Shown here: one piece after another, positions 29,890 to 37,310 of the stretch | How positions within the stretch are numbered: position 1 is the first letter of the stretch | Layout of the letters: each line of letters opens with the position of its first letter | IMG/VR virus record: IMGVR_UViG_3300036791_000945 | Location: 1-42,144 of that record | Origin: a virus | DNA length: 42,144 bases | Reading direction: 5' to 3' (one strand) | Program-made: the position numbers and the translations under genes | The notes under the pieces: model-generated | The model's input: the letters and a program-made list of their open reading frames with translations, nothing else | Database searches by the model: none | What the model was told of the DNA's origin: nothing

Positions 29890-31035
29890 ATGCCGCTGCC
29901 GGTCGTATTCGCGTCGCTGCCGCAGGGCGACAATCCAGCCAGTTTGCTGGACACCCAGTTCAATGCGGTCGCCGGCTTCACCACAATCCCTTGCCAGGCG
30001 ACGGTCGGCGGCAGCGCCAACCAGCTCGAGCTGCAGCCGTTCGAGGACGCGCCGACCGTTACGGTAATGAGTGACCTGGCGCCAGCGTTTACCTTCGTGG
30101 CGCCGGTCGGCAGCACCGGCAACGTCACCGCCAATGTCGCCGGACTGGGCGAATTCCCGGTCTACAAGGATAACGGGGCAGTGCTCGTCACCGGTGGTGA
30201 CCTTGTGGCCGGTGGCATCTACACCATGACGTTCTCCAGCACGCTCGATGGGGGAGCCGGTGGATTCTCCATCGACGTGCTCGGGCTTACAGGCGCCGGT
30301 CCGCTCGAACTCTACGGCCCCCTGTCGGTCAACGAAACGCTGCCGGCCGATGCGGCGCACGCGCAGATCTTCACCAACACCTACGTCACCGATATTACCG
30401 GCCGCTTTAGCTGGAACGTCTACGAAAGCCCCGGCACCATCCTGCGCTATTGGCAGACTGGCCCCGGCGGTTTCCTGTCGGTGATGCCGGACGGCAGTCT
30501 GGAATATCAGGTGGTGCCGTCTGGCGCTGCCGATGCGCCGGTCCCCACTCCCACCACCCTGGTGACGGTGTTTGCGAGCGGTCAGACGCGGTTTTACGGC
30601 CCGGTGTCGGCCAACGAGACGATGCCGGCGAACGCCTCGCACGCCGAGTTCTTTGCCAGCAATTACGTCGCCTCGGGCAATCTCGCGTTCAACATCTATA
30701 CGGCGGCCGGGATCGTCCCATCCTATTGGAACAACGGGCCGGGCGGCGAGCTGTCGATGATGTCGGACGGCGGCCTGCAATACAGCGTTGTGCCGTCTGG
30801 CACCGCAGGAGCGGCCACTCCCGCCGCAACCCCTGTGCTGTCGGTCAGTGCCAAAGGGGTGACGAAGACGTCGCCCGGCACTGTCGGGGCGCTGCCTACC
30901 GCGGCGAGTGCCGGCGTCGGCTCGCGGGCGTTCGTGACCGACGCCACCTCGACGGCATTCGGGGCTGCGGCAACGGGTGGCGGCGGCAACGCAGTGCCGG
31001 TGTTTTCCAATGGCTCGGCGTGGCTGATCGGATGA
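29890..31035 (+). CDS. Second tail fibre/spike-like protein with tandem repeats
   Basis: A 381-residue protein. Two repeat units of about 72 residues occur: the first with 'YGPLSVNETLPADAAHAQIF', the second with 'YGPVSANETMPANASHAEFF', both ending 'SVMPDGSLEYQVVPSG' or 'SMMSDGGLQYSVVPSG'. The C-terminus 'AGVGSRAFVTDATSTAFGAA' followed by 'NAVPVFSNGSAWLIG' is a recognised phage fibre tail motif. The ATG at 29890, after AGAAAGGCCAAGAG, is chosen over an upstream start at 29839. Probably a receptor-binding or tail decoration component. Confidence 0.65.
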   Translation: MPLPVVFASLPQGDNPASLLDTQFNAVAGFTTIPCQATVGGSANQLELQPFEDAPTVTVMSDLAPAFTFVAPVGSTGNVTANVAGLGEFPVYKDNGAVLVTGGDLVAGGIYTMTFSSTLDGGAGGFSIDVLGLTGAGPLELYGPLSVNETLPADAAHAQIFTNTYVTDITGRFSWNVYESPGTILRYWQTGPGGFLSVMPDGSLEYQVVPSGAADAPVPTPTTLVTVFASGQTRFYGPVSANETMPANASHAEFFASNYVASGNLAFNIYTAAGIVPSYWNNGPGGELSMMSDGGLQYSVVPSGTAGAATPAATPVLSVSAKGVTKTSPGTVGALPTAASAGVGSRAFVTDATSTAFGAAATGGGGNAVPVFSNGSAWLIG

Positions 31036-31259
31036 CGTACCCCCAGCCATACCGGCTGACCCCATACGGGGCGCCGCGGCTCGGTCGACGCGCGGTCACT
31101 CCTGCGGAAAAGCTGAAAGCGCTGCAGCTGCTCGAGGCCTACATTCACGCTGTCACACATGACGGGCAGTATTACCCGGTGCGCGGACGCTATATTCCGA
31201 GCGGCGTTGCCGCACCGTCTGGCGGTCGGCCCGCAATTGATCCCGGCTCGGCAATTTAG
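31032..31259 (+). CDS. Hypothetical 75-aa protein
   Basis: A 75-residue basic protein starting at an ATGA overlap. 'YRLTPYGAPRLGRRAVTPAE' and 'LQLLEAYIHAVTHDGQYYPV' show no known motif. Located behind the fibre-like gene near the end of the virion operon. Confidence 0.5.
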   Translation: MTYPQPYRLTPYGAPRLGRRAVTPAEKLKALQLLEAYIHAVTHDGQYYPVRGRYIPSGVAAPSGGRPAIDPGSAI

Positions 31260-31269
31260 GAGCTAGCAA

Positions 31270-31512
31270 ATGGCGTCAGAACACAAGAACATAGGGCCTG
31301 TCCATCATCGGAAGATCACCCAGATTGTTGCAATCCCCACCGGTACCGGCGGCCTGGTTGCGCTTTGCGACGACGGAACGTTGTGGGAGCGCAGCGATCT
31401 CACCGGCATGTGGGCTCAGGTCGATATCTCGATGATTGAGAAAGCGGTGCCGCTGCCGGTCATTCCGGCGACGTCGGGCGCTGTCGGCGCCGCAACACCG
31501 CATCCGCATTAA
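31270..31512 (+). CDS. Hypothetical 80-aa protein
   Basis: An 80-residue protein with a 'ITQIVAIPTGTGGLVALCDD' and 'GTLWERSDLTGMW' stretch that looks like one blade or repeat of a beta-propeller ('L-x-AL-x-DDGTLWxR'), then a Pro/Ala tail. GGAGC upstream. May be a small virion or regulator protein; not identified. Confidence 0.5.
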   Translation: MASEHKNIGPVHHRKITQIVAIPTGTGGLVALCDDGTLWERSDLTGMWAQVDISMIEKAVPLPVIPATSGAVGAATPHPH

Positions 31513-31530
31513 AACAGGAGGAGGAGAAGT

Positions 31531-31977
31531 ATGGCGGCTATTCCGGTAACGATTGTTGGAACGATGACATATGCAGGCTTGGAGATCGGCGGTGGGCCGA
31601 TTGTCGGACCGCCTGGCGGGTCACCTGGTTATCCGGCTCATCCGATAGCACCTGGTGGTCCGCCGCCCGGAATTTGGCCCGGTCCGGGTTATCCGGCCCA
31701 CCCGATTGCGCCTGGTGGTCCGCCACCGGGCATTTGGGGACCGCCCGGACCATGGCCGACCCCGCCGATCTTCATCCCGCCGGGTGGAGGAGGCGGATCG
31801 CCGCCGCTTGGCATATGGGGGCCGACTGACCCGCGTCCGACCCCGCCGATTTACATCACCGTCGGCGATGGCGAGAACCAGAAAAAGTATGAGATGAAGG
31901 CGGTCTACCATCCGACCGCAGGCTGGATCACCGTTTGGGTGCCGGCCGAAGACACGACCGCGCCGACGCCGAGCTGA
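31531..31977 (+). CDS. Pro/Gly-rich repeat protein
   Basis: A 148-residue protein with a low-complexity Pro/Gly middle containing two copies of PGYPAHPIAPGGPPPGIW and variants with 'GIWGP'. N-terminus (AIPVTIVGTMTYAGLEIGG) and C-terminus (about 108-148, 'KYEMKAVYHPTAGWITVWVP') are ordered. AGGAGGAGAAGT upstream of ATG. Similar Pro/Gly repeat proteins close virion operons of alphaproteobacterial phages. Role unknown; maybe surface-exposed. Last gene before the terminator. Confidence 0.6.
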   Translation: MAAIPVTIVGTMTYAGLEIGGGPIVGPPGGSPGYPAHPIAPGGPPPGIWPGPGYPAHPIAPGGPPPGIWGPPGPWPTPPIFIPPGGGGGSPPLGIWGPTDPRPTPPIYITVGDGENQKKYEMKAVYHPTAGWITVWVPAEDTTAPTPS

Positions 31978-32020
31978 CCGACGGGATGTGTTCAAAAAGT
32001 GTGTTTTTGAATTAAATAGG
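31978..32020. other. AT-rich hairpin after the virion operon
   Basis: TTCAAAAA (31991-31998) and TTTTTGAA (32004-32011) form an 8-bp AT-rich hairpin just before the stronger terminator; it may contribute to ending the transcript. Confidence 0.35.
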
Positions 32021-32066
32021 CCAACCCAGAATGTGCCATTTTGCACTGTTCTGGGTTGGTTCTTTT
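32021..32066 (+). terminator. Rho-independent terminator of the virion operon
   Basis: CCAACCCAGAA (32021-32031) pairs with TTCTGGGTTGG (32049-32059), an 11-bp stem with an inner GTGC/GCAC helix, followed by TTCTTTT. Ends the rightward unit that begins at 10981. Confidence 0.93.
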
Positions 32067-32076
32067 CTGGATTGTT

Positions 32077-32133
32077 CAATGATTTCAACGATCTAGCGTT
32101 CCGGTCGAAGATCACGTTGCGTTGAAATCATTG
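32077..32133. other. 14-bp perfect inverted repeat beside integrase, attP-region candidate
   Basis: CAATGATTTCAACG (32077-32090) and CGTTGAAATCATTG (32120-32133) are exact inverted copies separated by 29 bases. The region lies between the virion terminator and the 3' end of the integrase gene, where attP is usually found. No T-run suits a terminator. Whether these are integrase arm sites or an RNA hairpin cannot be told from sequence. Confidence 0.5.
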
Positions 32134-32192
32134 GCACATTAGCAATTTTTGTGCATTGCAATATCTGGCTCTGTTTACCACCCGTTCACGCC

Positions 32193-33101
32193 CTAGTCCT
32201 CTGAAGCGATTGCAGTGAAGCGGGTCGGTACATAGGGCTCGCCGTCGAGCCGGAACACCGCCGCCAGCGCATTCTCCTCCTGCTCCGAAAACCGGGTGTA
32301 GCGCGCCACCATCACCTCGCTCATGCCGACCATCGATGAGATCTCTGGTACTTCCGCCCCCGCCCGCTTGAGCCGCACGCAGGCCGTGGCGCGCAGCCCA
32401 TGCATCACCAGGCCGGCGAGCGGCGGGTGGTGCGCACGCTCACGCGCCCAGCGGTCGGTGAGCTGCGCCCGGTTGCTGAACGGCAGCCCGTCAGGCTTGC
32501 GCAGGATCGGACCGGGGCTCCGTTCCCAGCTCGCCATCGTTGTCATCAGGGTACGGGTGAACGGCACCCAGATCTTGAGCCCGGTCTTGAGCTGGGTCAC
32601 CTTGATCCCCAGCCGCCCCCGTTTGTCGACAATATGGTTCCAGCACATGCGAATCAGATCGGAGCCGCGTTGGCCGGTATTGGCGCCCAAAGTGATGGCC
32701 TTCGCCAGGTAGGGGCTCACCGCAGATTGGGCATATTCCACCTGCTCGTCGGTCCATGGTGTGTGGCCTCCTTTGGAGCCGGGCGCTTTGGTGCCGATGG
32801 TGATCGGGATCGGCAGCAGCTCGCGAACGATCGCAAAGTTCTCGACTTGCTTGAGCACGGCGCGGGCTTTCTGCTTGGCCGCCTGCTTGTTGCGAAAGCC
32901 GTCGAGGAAGCCCTGCACCAGCGCCGGCCGCATGTCTTCACACGGCGTGCCGCCGAGTCCTTTCAAGATTGAGGCTACTCTGAGAACGCGCAGGTAGCTG
33001 CGTTTGCTGTTGGGGCGGAGGTTTTGAAACTCCTCCGAGTCGATATACTGATCAATGACGTTTGCGAATATCAGTCCTGTCCATTTCGTCGATTGTGGCA
33101 T
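32193..33101 (-). CDS. int: Tyrosine recombinase, phage integrase
   Basis: A 302-residue integrase. Catalytic residues are visible: Arg145 in 'ANTGQRGSDLIRM', Lys172 in 'QLKTGLKIWVPF', His234 and Arg237 in 'MHGLRATACVRL', and the nucleophile Tyr268 in 'VMVARYTRF'. The second His/Trp position is Met260 ('VGMSE'), an unusual substitution. The N-terminal half has a core-binding helical domain. The ATG at 33101 with GAGGAG upstream is preferred to a longer frame beginning at 33290, which would overlap the excisionase-like gene more. It integrates the phage into, and helps excise it from, the host chromosome. Confidence 0.92.
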   Translation of the reverse strand: MPQSTKWTGLIFANVIDQYIDSEEFQNLRPNSKRSYLRVLRVASILKGLGGTPCEDMRPALVQGFLDGFRNKQAAKQKARAVLKQVENFAIVRELLPIPITIGTKAPGSKGGHTPWTDEQVEYAQSAVSPYLAKAITLGANTGQRGSDLIRMCWNHIVDKRGRLGIKVTQLKTGLKIWVPFTRTLMTTMASWERSPGPILRKPDGLPFSNRAQLTDRWARERAHHPPLAGLVMHGLRATACVRLKRAGAEVPEISSMVGMSEVMVARYTRFSEQEENALAAVFRLDGEPYVPTRFTAIASED

Positions 33102-33345
33102 CCCTAATTCTCCTCGCTTCATCAGCTTGTTTGTCAGCGCAATGAGGATCCGCTTCTTTGCTGCACTGTTCGATGTACGCTTCGACCTCCTTCCACAACC
33201 AGCGCCGCATTCCACGTGGCCCCATCCTTTTCGGCGCCGGGAATTGCCGCGCCTTGATCCAAGCCTCAAGACTTGACTCTGAGATGTCAAGTTCGAATGC
33301 TAATTCGCTCAGTGACATGTATTTCGGTATCCGTTTTTCGCTCAT
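33052..33345 (-). CDS. Excisionase-like MerR/AlpA-type HTH protein
   Basis: A 97-residue protein with an N-terminal winged helix: 'MSLSELAFELDISESSLEAW' and 'KRMGPRGMRRWLWKEVEAYI' match the excisionase/AlpA pattern (HTH, then 'R-x-W-x3-EVExYI'). Its 3' end overlaps the integrase start by 50 bases in another frame, so the two are made together. It probably directs excision or represses int; AlpA-like transcription control is the alternative. Start at 33345 has GAGGGATGCC upstream. Confidence 0.75.
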   Translation of the reverse strand: MSEKRIPKYMSLSELAFELDISESSLEAWIKARQFPAPKRMGPRGMRRWLWKEVEAYIEQCSKEADPHCADKQADEARRIRDATIDEMDRTDIRKRH

Positions 33346-33412
33346 GGCATCCCTCAACCAGTTGCGCGGAGGCGGCGTTGGTTTCATGTATCCCCCATGT
33401 CAGATCACACCT

Positions 33413-34183
33413 TCAGCGGGTTCGCTCCCCCATCTCTTGCCCGATCTTGCGGCCCTCATCGATTGCCTTCGCTCGCTGCAGGTAGAAATTGACGCGCGGC
33501 TGCAGCTTGGTGTGCATGTGGCCGGGGAAGGTCTTCCACACCTCCCGCATCTTGGCGGAACCGCCGCTATCGATCGCCGCAACCAGCTGTGAATCGTAAG
33601 CCTCGAATTCCTCATCGACCTCGCCGGTCTGCGGATCGTGCGGCGGCATCACGTTGGGGGCCGGCTCGCGCGGTTTGCGCGTCTGCGGGCCGCGCGCCTG
33701 GCTGGTGGGCTGGATGGTGGCAGCATTGGCATCGGCTCCATTGCCGTCGTCATCATCCTCGGCCGCGAGCCCGAGCAGCAGCGACAACCCCTGTCGCTTG
33801 GCGTAGGTGACGCCGCCGGCAAACCCCTGCGCTGACTCCTTGCTGTAGATCACCGGATAATCGCCGCTGATCCACTCGCCAGATGAATGCCACAGCACGG
33901 TGCGCAGCCAGTAGACGCCATCCGGGCCGCGGAACAGGTATTGCTGCCGCGACAGTCCGTTCTCGGCCAGTCCATCCTTGATAGCCTTAACCACCTCCTC
34001 GAGCGGCGCATAGTCGAAGGTGTAACCCTGCCCGCCGTCACGCGGTTTTACCGTTGCGGTCTTGCTGCGCTTGGGGTTATCGAACTTGGCCTGCGCGGTC
34101 GCCAAGGCGGCGCACACCTGAGCCGTATTGGACGACGCGGACGGCAGAGCGATCGGCGGAATGACGGTGACCTCGTTTGTCAT
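33413..34183 (-). CDS. erf: ERF-family single-strand annealing protein
   Basis: A 256-residue protein of the ERF superfamily (phage P22 Erf-type recombinases): 'YTFDYAPLEEVVKAI' (54-68), 'WLRTVLWHSSGEWISGDYPV', 'QGFAGGVTYAKRQGLSLLLG' (119-138) and 'EDDDDGN' (142-148). It binds single-stranded DNA and pairs homologous strands, often to circularise the genome. C-terminal part is Pro/Arg-rich then helical. ATG at 34183 has GGGAGA; an upstream in-frame ATG at 34342 would overlap its neighbour by 160 bases. It works with the YqaJ nuclease and RusA. Confidence 0.9.
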   Translation of the reverse strand: MTNEVTVIPPIALPSASSNTAQVCAALATAQAKFDNPKRSKTATVKPRDGGQGYTFDYAPLEEVVKAIKDGLAENGLSRQQYLFRGPDGVYWLRTVLWHSSGEWISGDYPVIYSKESAQGFAGGVTYAKRQGLSLLLGLAAEDDDDGNGADANAATIQPTSQARGPQTRKPREPAPNVMPPHDPQTGEVDEEFEAYDSQLVAAIDSGGSAKMREVWKTFPGHMHTKLQPRVNFYLQRAKAIDEGRKIGQEMGERTR

Positions 34184-34383
34184 GCTTCTGTCTCCCTGAT
34201 GAAGACGGCGGAATAGCGCAGGACGCGCGCGCCTTCCTTGGTGGTGAAGCGCTGCCGCTTGAGCTTGGCAGCGATCGCCTCCGCCACGTCCAGCGATGCC
34301 ACCTTGAGGATCGGCGCCGGTGGCTCGGCGTTGTTGCTCCACGCATGCACCGCGAACACTTCAAAGCAGCTGGAATTGGCCAT
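34180..34383 (-). CDS. Hypothetical 67-aa protein
   Basis: A 67-residue protein starting 'MANSSCFEVFAVHAWSNNAE', with a helical, basic C-terminal half ('AEAIAAKLKRQRFTTKEGAR'). Overlaps erf by an ATGA junction and the previous gene by 23 bases. Not recognised. Confidence 0.55.
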   Translation of the reverse strand: MANSSCFEVFAVHAWSNNAEPPAPILKVASLDVAEAIAAKLKRQRFTTKEGARVLRYSAVFIRETEA

Positions 34384-34675
34384 TGTCGTCTGTACCCCAT
34401 TTGTTCTCTGGCGGCTTTGGTGGCGGCTGTTGGCGCACGAACTGATAAAGCGATTGCCGGCGGCTCAACACGATGTAGTCCAATGTGCCGTGCTGGCGCA
34501 GATCACGCAGGACACGATCAGCGCTGGCCGGTGCGACATGTACTTCCTCAATCACAAAACTGCGCAGATCATCAGCGTGAAAAGCTGCCTCGTAACCTTG
34601 CCGCGCGTGGAATTCGAGAATCCTTGTGGTGATGCGCAGCCGCACCCGATCAAGGTGGTCGCGGTGCTCGCTCAT
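34361..34675 (-). CDS. Possible winged-helix protein
   Basis: A 104-residue protein. Residues about 8-70 ('RLRITTRILEFHARQGYEAA', 'SADRVLRDLRQHGTLDYIVL') look like a winged helix: an HTH-like helix pair followed by 'TLDYIVLSRRQSLYQF'. C-terminal tail is Pro/Gln/Asn-rich. ATG at 34675 is an ATGA overlap with the upstream gene. Role unknown, perhaps regulation in the recombination operon. Confidence 0.5.
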   Translation of the reverse strand: MSEHRDHLDRVRLRITTRILEFHARQGYEAAFHADDLRSFVIEEVHVAPASADRVLRDLRQHGTLDYIVLSRRQSLYQFVRQQPPPKPPENKWGTDDNGQFQLL

Positions 34676-35064
34676 GTCAGCGTGCCTATTTCCTTGACGC
34701 CGACCAGCTCTGCCGGCGGCGTCGGGAAATCCTTGTGCCGCCACAGATGGAGGCAGCGTGAGTGATTGTTGACGTACTCAGATTTCGGCGGATGGAATTG
34801 AACCACCCACTCGTCATCACCCCAGAACAGTTCCTTTACGAAACACATCTCCTGCCAGTTCGGCGGCCGGCGGCGTTGTATCGACACCGACACGTGTTCC
34901 CAGCCTTCGGAATATTCATTGGCTGCGTTGGCGATGATGTTGAGCTGTTCACCGCACGGACCTTGAATGTCGAAGGCGCCGGTGGCGCCATAGCTCGGAT
35001 CGCTGCCCAAACGGCCGCTACGAACCCGGCCAGCCTCGAGCCGTTCAGCTAGCTGCTCTCTCAT
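34672..35064 (-). CDS. DUF7694-like conserved phage protein
   Basis: A 130-residue protein with the pattern 'WEHVSVSIQRRRPPNWQEMC', 'FWGDDEWVVQFHPPKSEYVN' and 'CLHLWRHKDFPTPP'. I recognise this as a common phage domain (DUF7694-type), function unknown. Overlaps both neighbours by four bases, indicating coupled translation with the YqaJ gene. Confidence 0.75.
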   Translation of the reverse strand: MREQLAERLEAGRVRSGRLGSDPSYGATGAFDIQGPCGEQLNIIANAANEYSEGWEHVSVSIQRRRPPNWQEMCFVKELFWGDDEWVVQFHPPKSEYVNNHSRCLHLWRHKDFPTPPAELVGVKEIGTLT

Positions 35065-35846
35065 TCGTCTGTCCTCAGTGATAGCCGGCCGGCGCGATCG
35101 CGGGTGACGCGTACGCCGTCACCGAAGCATTTCCTGGCATTGTCCGGCACCAGGCTCTTGAGCACCTTGGAGGCCTCCTCGGCCGACTTGGCGGCGCCTT
35201 GGGTTTGCAGCCACTGTTGGGCGTAGCGCCGCCAGTTGTCGTTGCCGGTCATATTGTAGTCGATGAATTTGGACACCGGCGGCGGCACTGCCGGCAGGAT
35301 CACCGGCGGCATCTTGCGCTTGACGAACTCCATGAATTGGAAGCCGCGGCGCATCAGCTCGTCGGCATAGTCATAGTTCAGCTCGATCTCTTCGATGATC
35401 GGCTCCGCGCGGCCGCGGATGATGCTGAGCGCGCATTGGTTGGTGTTGGTGCAGCACATCTGGAAATGCAGCTGCGGCTGGTAGCGCTCGATCACCACCT
35501 CGACCGGCTCGCGGTCACCGGTGTGCTTGCATTCGATCGGCCGGCCGGGTTCCTCGATCCAGCCGTCGAGGGTTGCGGCAAAGCAATCGTGGAGGGGATG
35601 CACGACAACTTCGCCGCGCCGCGTCACGGCCACTCGGTTCCGCTCCTCGAACCAATCAAGCTGCAGCTGTTCGGTGACCTCACCGAGCCGCACTTCCCAG
35701 ATGTGCGACTTGTCTTCCTCCTGCTCCAGGCCGGTCAGCTCATGCCACAGTCGCATGATTTTATCGACCTCGCCGCGCATCAGGCAGGCGCAACGGCTGG
35801 CCGTCAGTTTGCCGGCTCTCGCTTCGAGCTGCGCTGCGGTGAGCAT
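35061..35846 (-). CDS. YqaJ-type phage recombinase nuclease
   Basis: A 261-residue protein with the YqaJ/lambda-exonuclease-like core: Asp94 in 'AATLDGWIEE' and Glu105-x-Lys107 in 'RPIECKHTG', the D...ExK active site of this superfamily, followed by 'YQPQLHFQMCC'. It would resect 5' ends of double-stranded DNA and hand the single strand to the ERF protein. A fragment of this gene's start and of residues about 38-45 reappears upstream at 36294-36335. Confidence 0.85.
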   Translation of the reverse strand: MLTAAQLEARAGKLTASRCACLMRGEVDKIMRLWHELTGLEQEEDKSHIWEVRLGEVTEQLQLDWFEERNRVAVTRRGEVVVHPLHDCFAATLDGWIEEPGRPIECKHTGDREPVEVVIERYQPQLHFQMCCTNTNQCALSIIRGRAEPIIEEIELNYDYADELMRRGFQFMEFVKRKMPPVILPAVPPPVSKFIDYNMTGNDNWRRYAQQWLQTQGAAKSAEEASKVLKSLVPDNARKCFGDGVRVTRDRAGRLSLRTDE

Positions 35847-35853
35847 CAGTCCC

Positions 35854-36297
35854 TCATTGTTTTGTACTTAACAAGTTTGAGAAACGTCCGAAGGCGGCGT
35901 CTATTCGTTTCGGCGGTTTGAGGGTTACGGCGCCGCTTGAACGGTCGATCTCGTGCATTAGGCTTTGCTTTTCGCCGTTGCGATCCTCGCCGCTGACGAA
36001 GATGCACTCCTGGCGATCAGGCCGTTTTGACGGCAGCGGTGCCTCTTGGCTGTCAAGCGCGAACCACGCTTCCATCGCGAAGGCGTAACGAACAGCCTTC
36101 TTCTCCTTCAACAGCATACGCATCGCCACTGCGATCATGTCCCTGTCGGTGTCTTGATCGATTGGCGTCGTTATTGCGATAAGCTCATCGGCGTCTGTTT
36201 CCAACAACCACACCGGGACACGAACCCCGCCGTCCTCAGCGACGCTGTTGAATACGTTCTCGGTAAGCGTGGCGATCACAGTGTCGAGTGCGGTCAT
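35854..36297 (-). CDS. Hypothetical 147-aa protein
   Basis: A 147-residue protein. 'GVRVPVWLLETDADELIAIT' and 'RYAFAMEAWFALDSQEAPLP' are the best-ordered parts, mixed alpha/beta. Strong AGGAGGAAGAA before ATG, and the ATG overlaps the stop of the remnant frame at 36294. Conserved-looking but not identified. Confidence 0.6.
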   Translation of the reverse strand: MTALDTVIATLTENVFNSVAEDGGVRVPVWLLETDADELIAITTPIDQDTDRDMIAVAMRMLLKEKKAVRYAFAMEAWFALDSQEAPLPSKRPDRQECIFVSGEDRNGEKQSLMHEIDRSSGAVTLKPPKRIDAAFGRFSNLLSTKQ

Positions 36298-36335
36298 TTC
36301 TTCCTCCTGCTCCAGGCCGGTGCCGCGGTGAGCAT
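36294..36335 (-). pseudogene. Short remnant of the YqaJ gene acting as leader frame
   Basis: The 13-codon frame MLTAAPAWSRRKK begins with the same codons as the YqaJ gene (MLTAA) and continues with sequence matching YqaJ codons 38-45 (DNA GGCCTGGAGCAGGAGGAAGA), joined by a deletion and now in another frame. Its stop overlaps the ATG of the next gene, and it carries the AGGAGGAAGAA that serves as that gene's ribosome-binding site. It looks like a leftover of a deleted YqaJ copy that has become a leader. Confidence 0.6.
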
Positions 36336-36336
36336 C

Positions 36337-36834
36337 TTAGGAGGCCCTCACCTGGCCGTTCTGCTCACGGAACCGTCGGATCACTTCCTGCTTGTAGGCT
36401 TCGCCCCAGCAGCCACAGGCGCCAAGAAAGCCGATCCCGCCGTGGGCGAGCTTCACCTTTACATCGTCAGGCGAATTGAGGCCGGCGAACCTGGCCCAGC
36501 GCCGCACATAACGGGCGGCCTCCTCGTGCTCCCAGATTTCGCGAGGATCAGCGTCATAGCCCATCAGGTTCAGATAGAACTCGGCATCGGGATAGCGTTC
36601 GCGCGCATTGCAGAAACCGAGCGCTGCCATCATCGCGTTTTTCTTTGACAACTCGTGCCGCACGCCCATCACCACATGAATGAACGTCGCGTCGTAACCG
36701 GCATTATTGGGGAGCGGTCCCATCTCGGCCGACCAGTATTTGTACTCGACGTTCGGGTGTTGGCGCTGGAACGCGATATGCCGGTCCAGCTCGTTGCTCA
36801 CCATCTGCTTGGCGATTTTTAGATCATCTTTCAT
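36337..36834 (-). CDS. Hypothetical 165-aa protein, first gene of leftward operon
   Basis: A 165-residue protein. 'ELDRHIAFQRQHPNVEYKYW', 'HVVMGVRHELSKKNAMMAAL' and 'KVKLAHGGIGFLGACGCWGE' are the notable segments; the pattern is not one I can name. It is the first gene after the leftward promoter at 36953-36982, about 110 bases downstream, so it heads the operon that ends with int. Confidence 0.55.
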   Translation of the reverse strand: MKDDLKIAKQMVSNELDRHIAFQRQHPNVEYKYWSAEMGPLPNNAGYDATFIHVVMGVRHELSKKNAMMAALGFCNARERYPDAEFYLNLMGYDADPREIWEHEEAARYVRRWARFAGLNSPDDVKVKLAHGGIGFLGACGCWGEAYKQEVIRRFREQNGQVRAS

Positions 36835-36902
36835 GACATTATCTCAGCAATGGGTGTGGGACCGACGCCGCTGCGTCTCGCGATCAGCGGCGCCGATCCC
36901 GG

Positions 36903-36945
36903 TTTGGCATGCCGGAAAGTGGCTGAGGGGACCCGGCACGCCAAA
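36903..36945 (-). promoter_or_regulatory. Leader hairpin at the start of the leftward transcript
   Basis: TTTGGCATGCCGG (36903-36915) and CCGGCACGCCAAA (36933-36945) pair over 13 positions, one a G-U wobble in RNA, with a 17-nt loop. The stem begins at about the predicted transcription start, so it would form the 5' end of the leftward mRNA. It could stabilise the RNA or control elongation. Confidence 0.5.
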
Positions 36946-36952
36946 GCGTTCC

Positions 36953-36982
36953 ATCATAATTCGTGAGTGAATGGACCGTCAA
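36953..36982 (-). promoter_or_regulatory. Leftward sigma70-type promoter of the recombination/integrase operon
   Basis: Read leftward, TTGACG (36982-36977) and TATGAT (36958-36953) are separated by 18 bp; each is 5/6 of consensus. It lies 28 bases beyond the stop codon at 37011 and about 120 bases before the first gene of the leftward operon (36834). Confidence 0.65.
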
Positions 36983-37010
36983 TAAAAATGCATCTCTGAA
37001 TGGTTCAACT

Positions 37011-37310
37011 TTAGCGCCGTCGCGACGGCGGAACGTTTTTCAAAATGCGATCAACGATTTCGTGGATGTCGTCTTGAATGCCTTGATCGTACGGCGCGAT
37101 CTTGGCGTCGATCGAATGACGCCAGCCCTTCAATTCAGAATACAGGCTGTAAATGCGGTCCCATTGCGCTTTGGTCGGCTCATGCTTGCCGGTGAGCCAC
37201 CGCGAAATGCTGCCCTGCGAGGTGCCGAGCCGTTTGGCGAGCTTGTGCTGCGGCAAGTCTGTCAGTTCGAGAAGTTCTTTAATGACGCTGGGAAGGTGCA
37301 TGGAGGGCAT
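37011..37310 (-). CDS. HTH repressor-like protein (XRE/Cro type)
   Basis: A 99-residue protein with a clear N-terminal XRE helix-turn-helix: 'LPQHKLAKRLGTSQGSISRW' (residues about 19-38) followed by 'LTGKHEPTKAQWDRIYSLYS'. The C-terminal 40 residues are helical ('YDQGIQDDIHEIVDRILKNV') and may dimerise. It is transcribed divergently from the small HTH gene at 37385, the arrangement of a lysogeny switch. Whether it is the CI- or Cro-like member is not known. Confidence 0.75.
   Translation of the reverse strand: MPSMHLPSVIKELLELTDLPQHKLAKRLGTSQGSISRWLTGKHEPTKAQWDRIYSLYSELKGWRHSIDAKIAPYDQGIQDDIHEIVDRILKNVPPSRRR

Noticed and set aside
36886-36960. 37-codon leftward frame starting MMERFGV upstream of the integrase operon
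   Set aside because: Its ATG lies in the -10 box of the leftward promoter and it has no ribosome-binding site.
37015-37030. Perfect 16-bp palindrome CGCCGTCGCGACGGCG as terminator or operator
   Set aside because: It lies in the Arg codons at the end of the HTH gene and has no T-run; composition of the coding sequence explains it.
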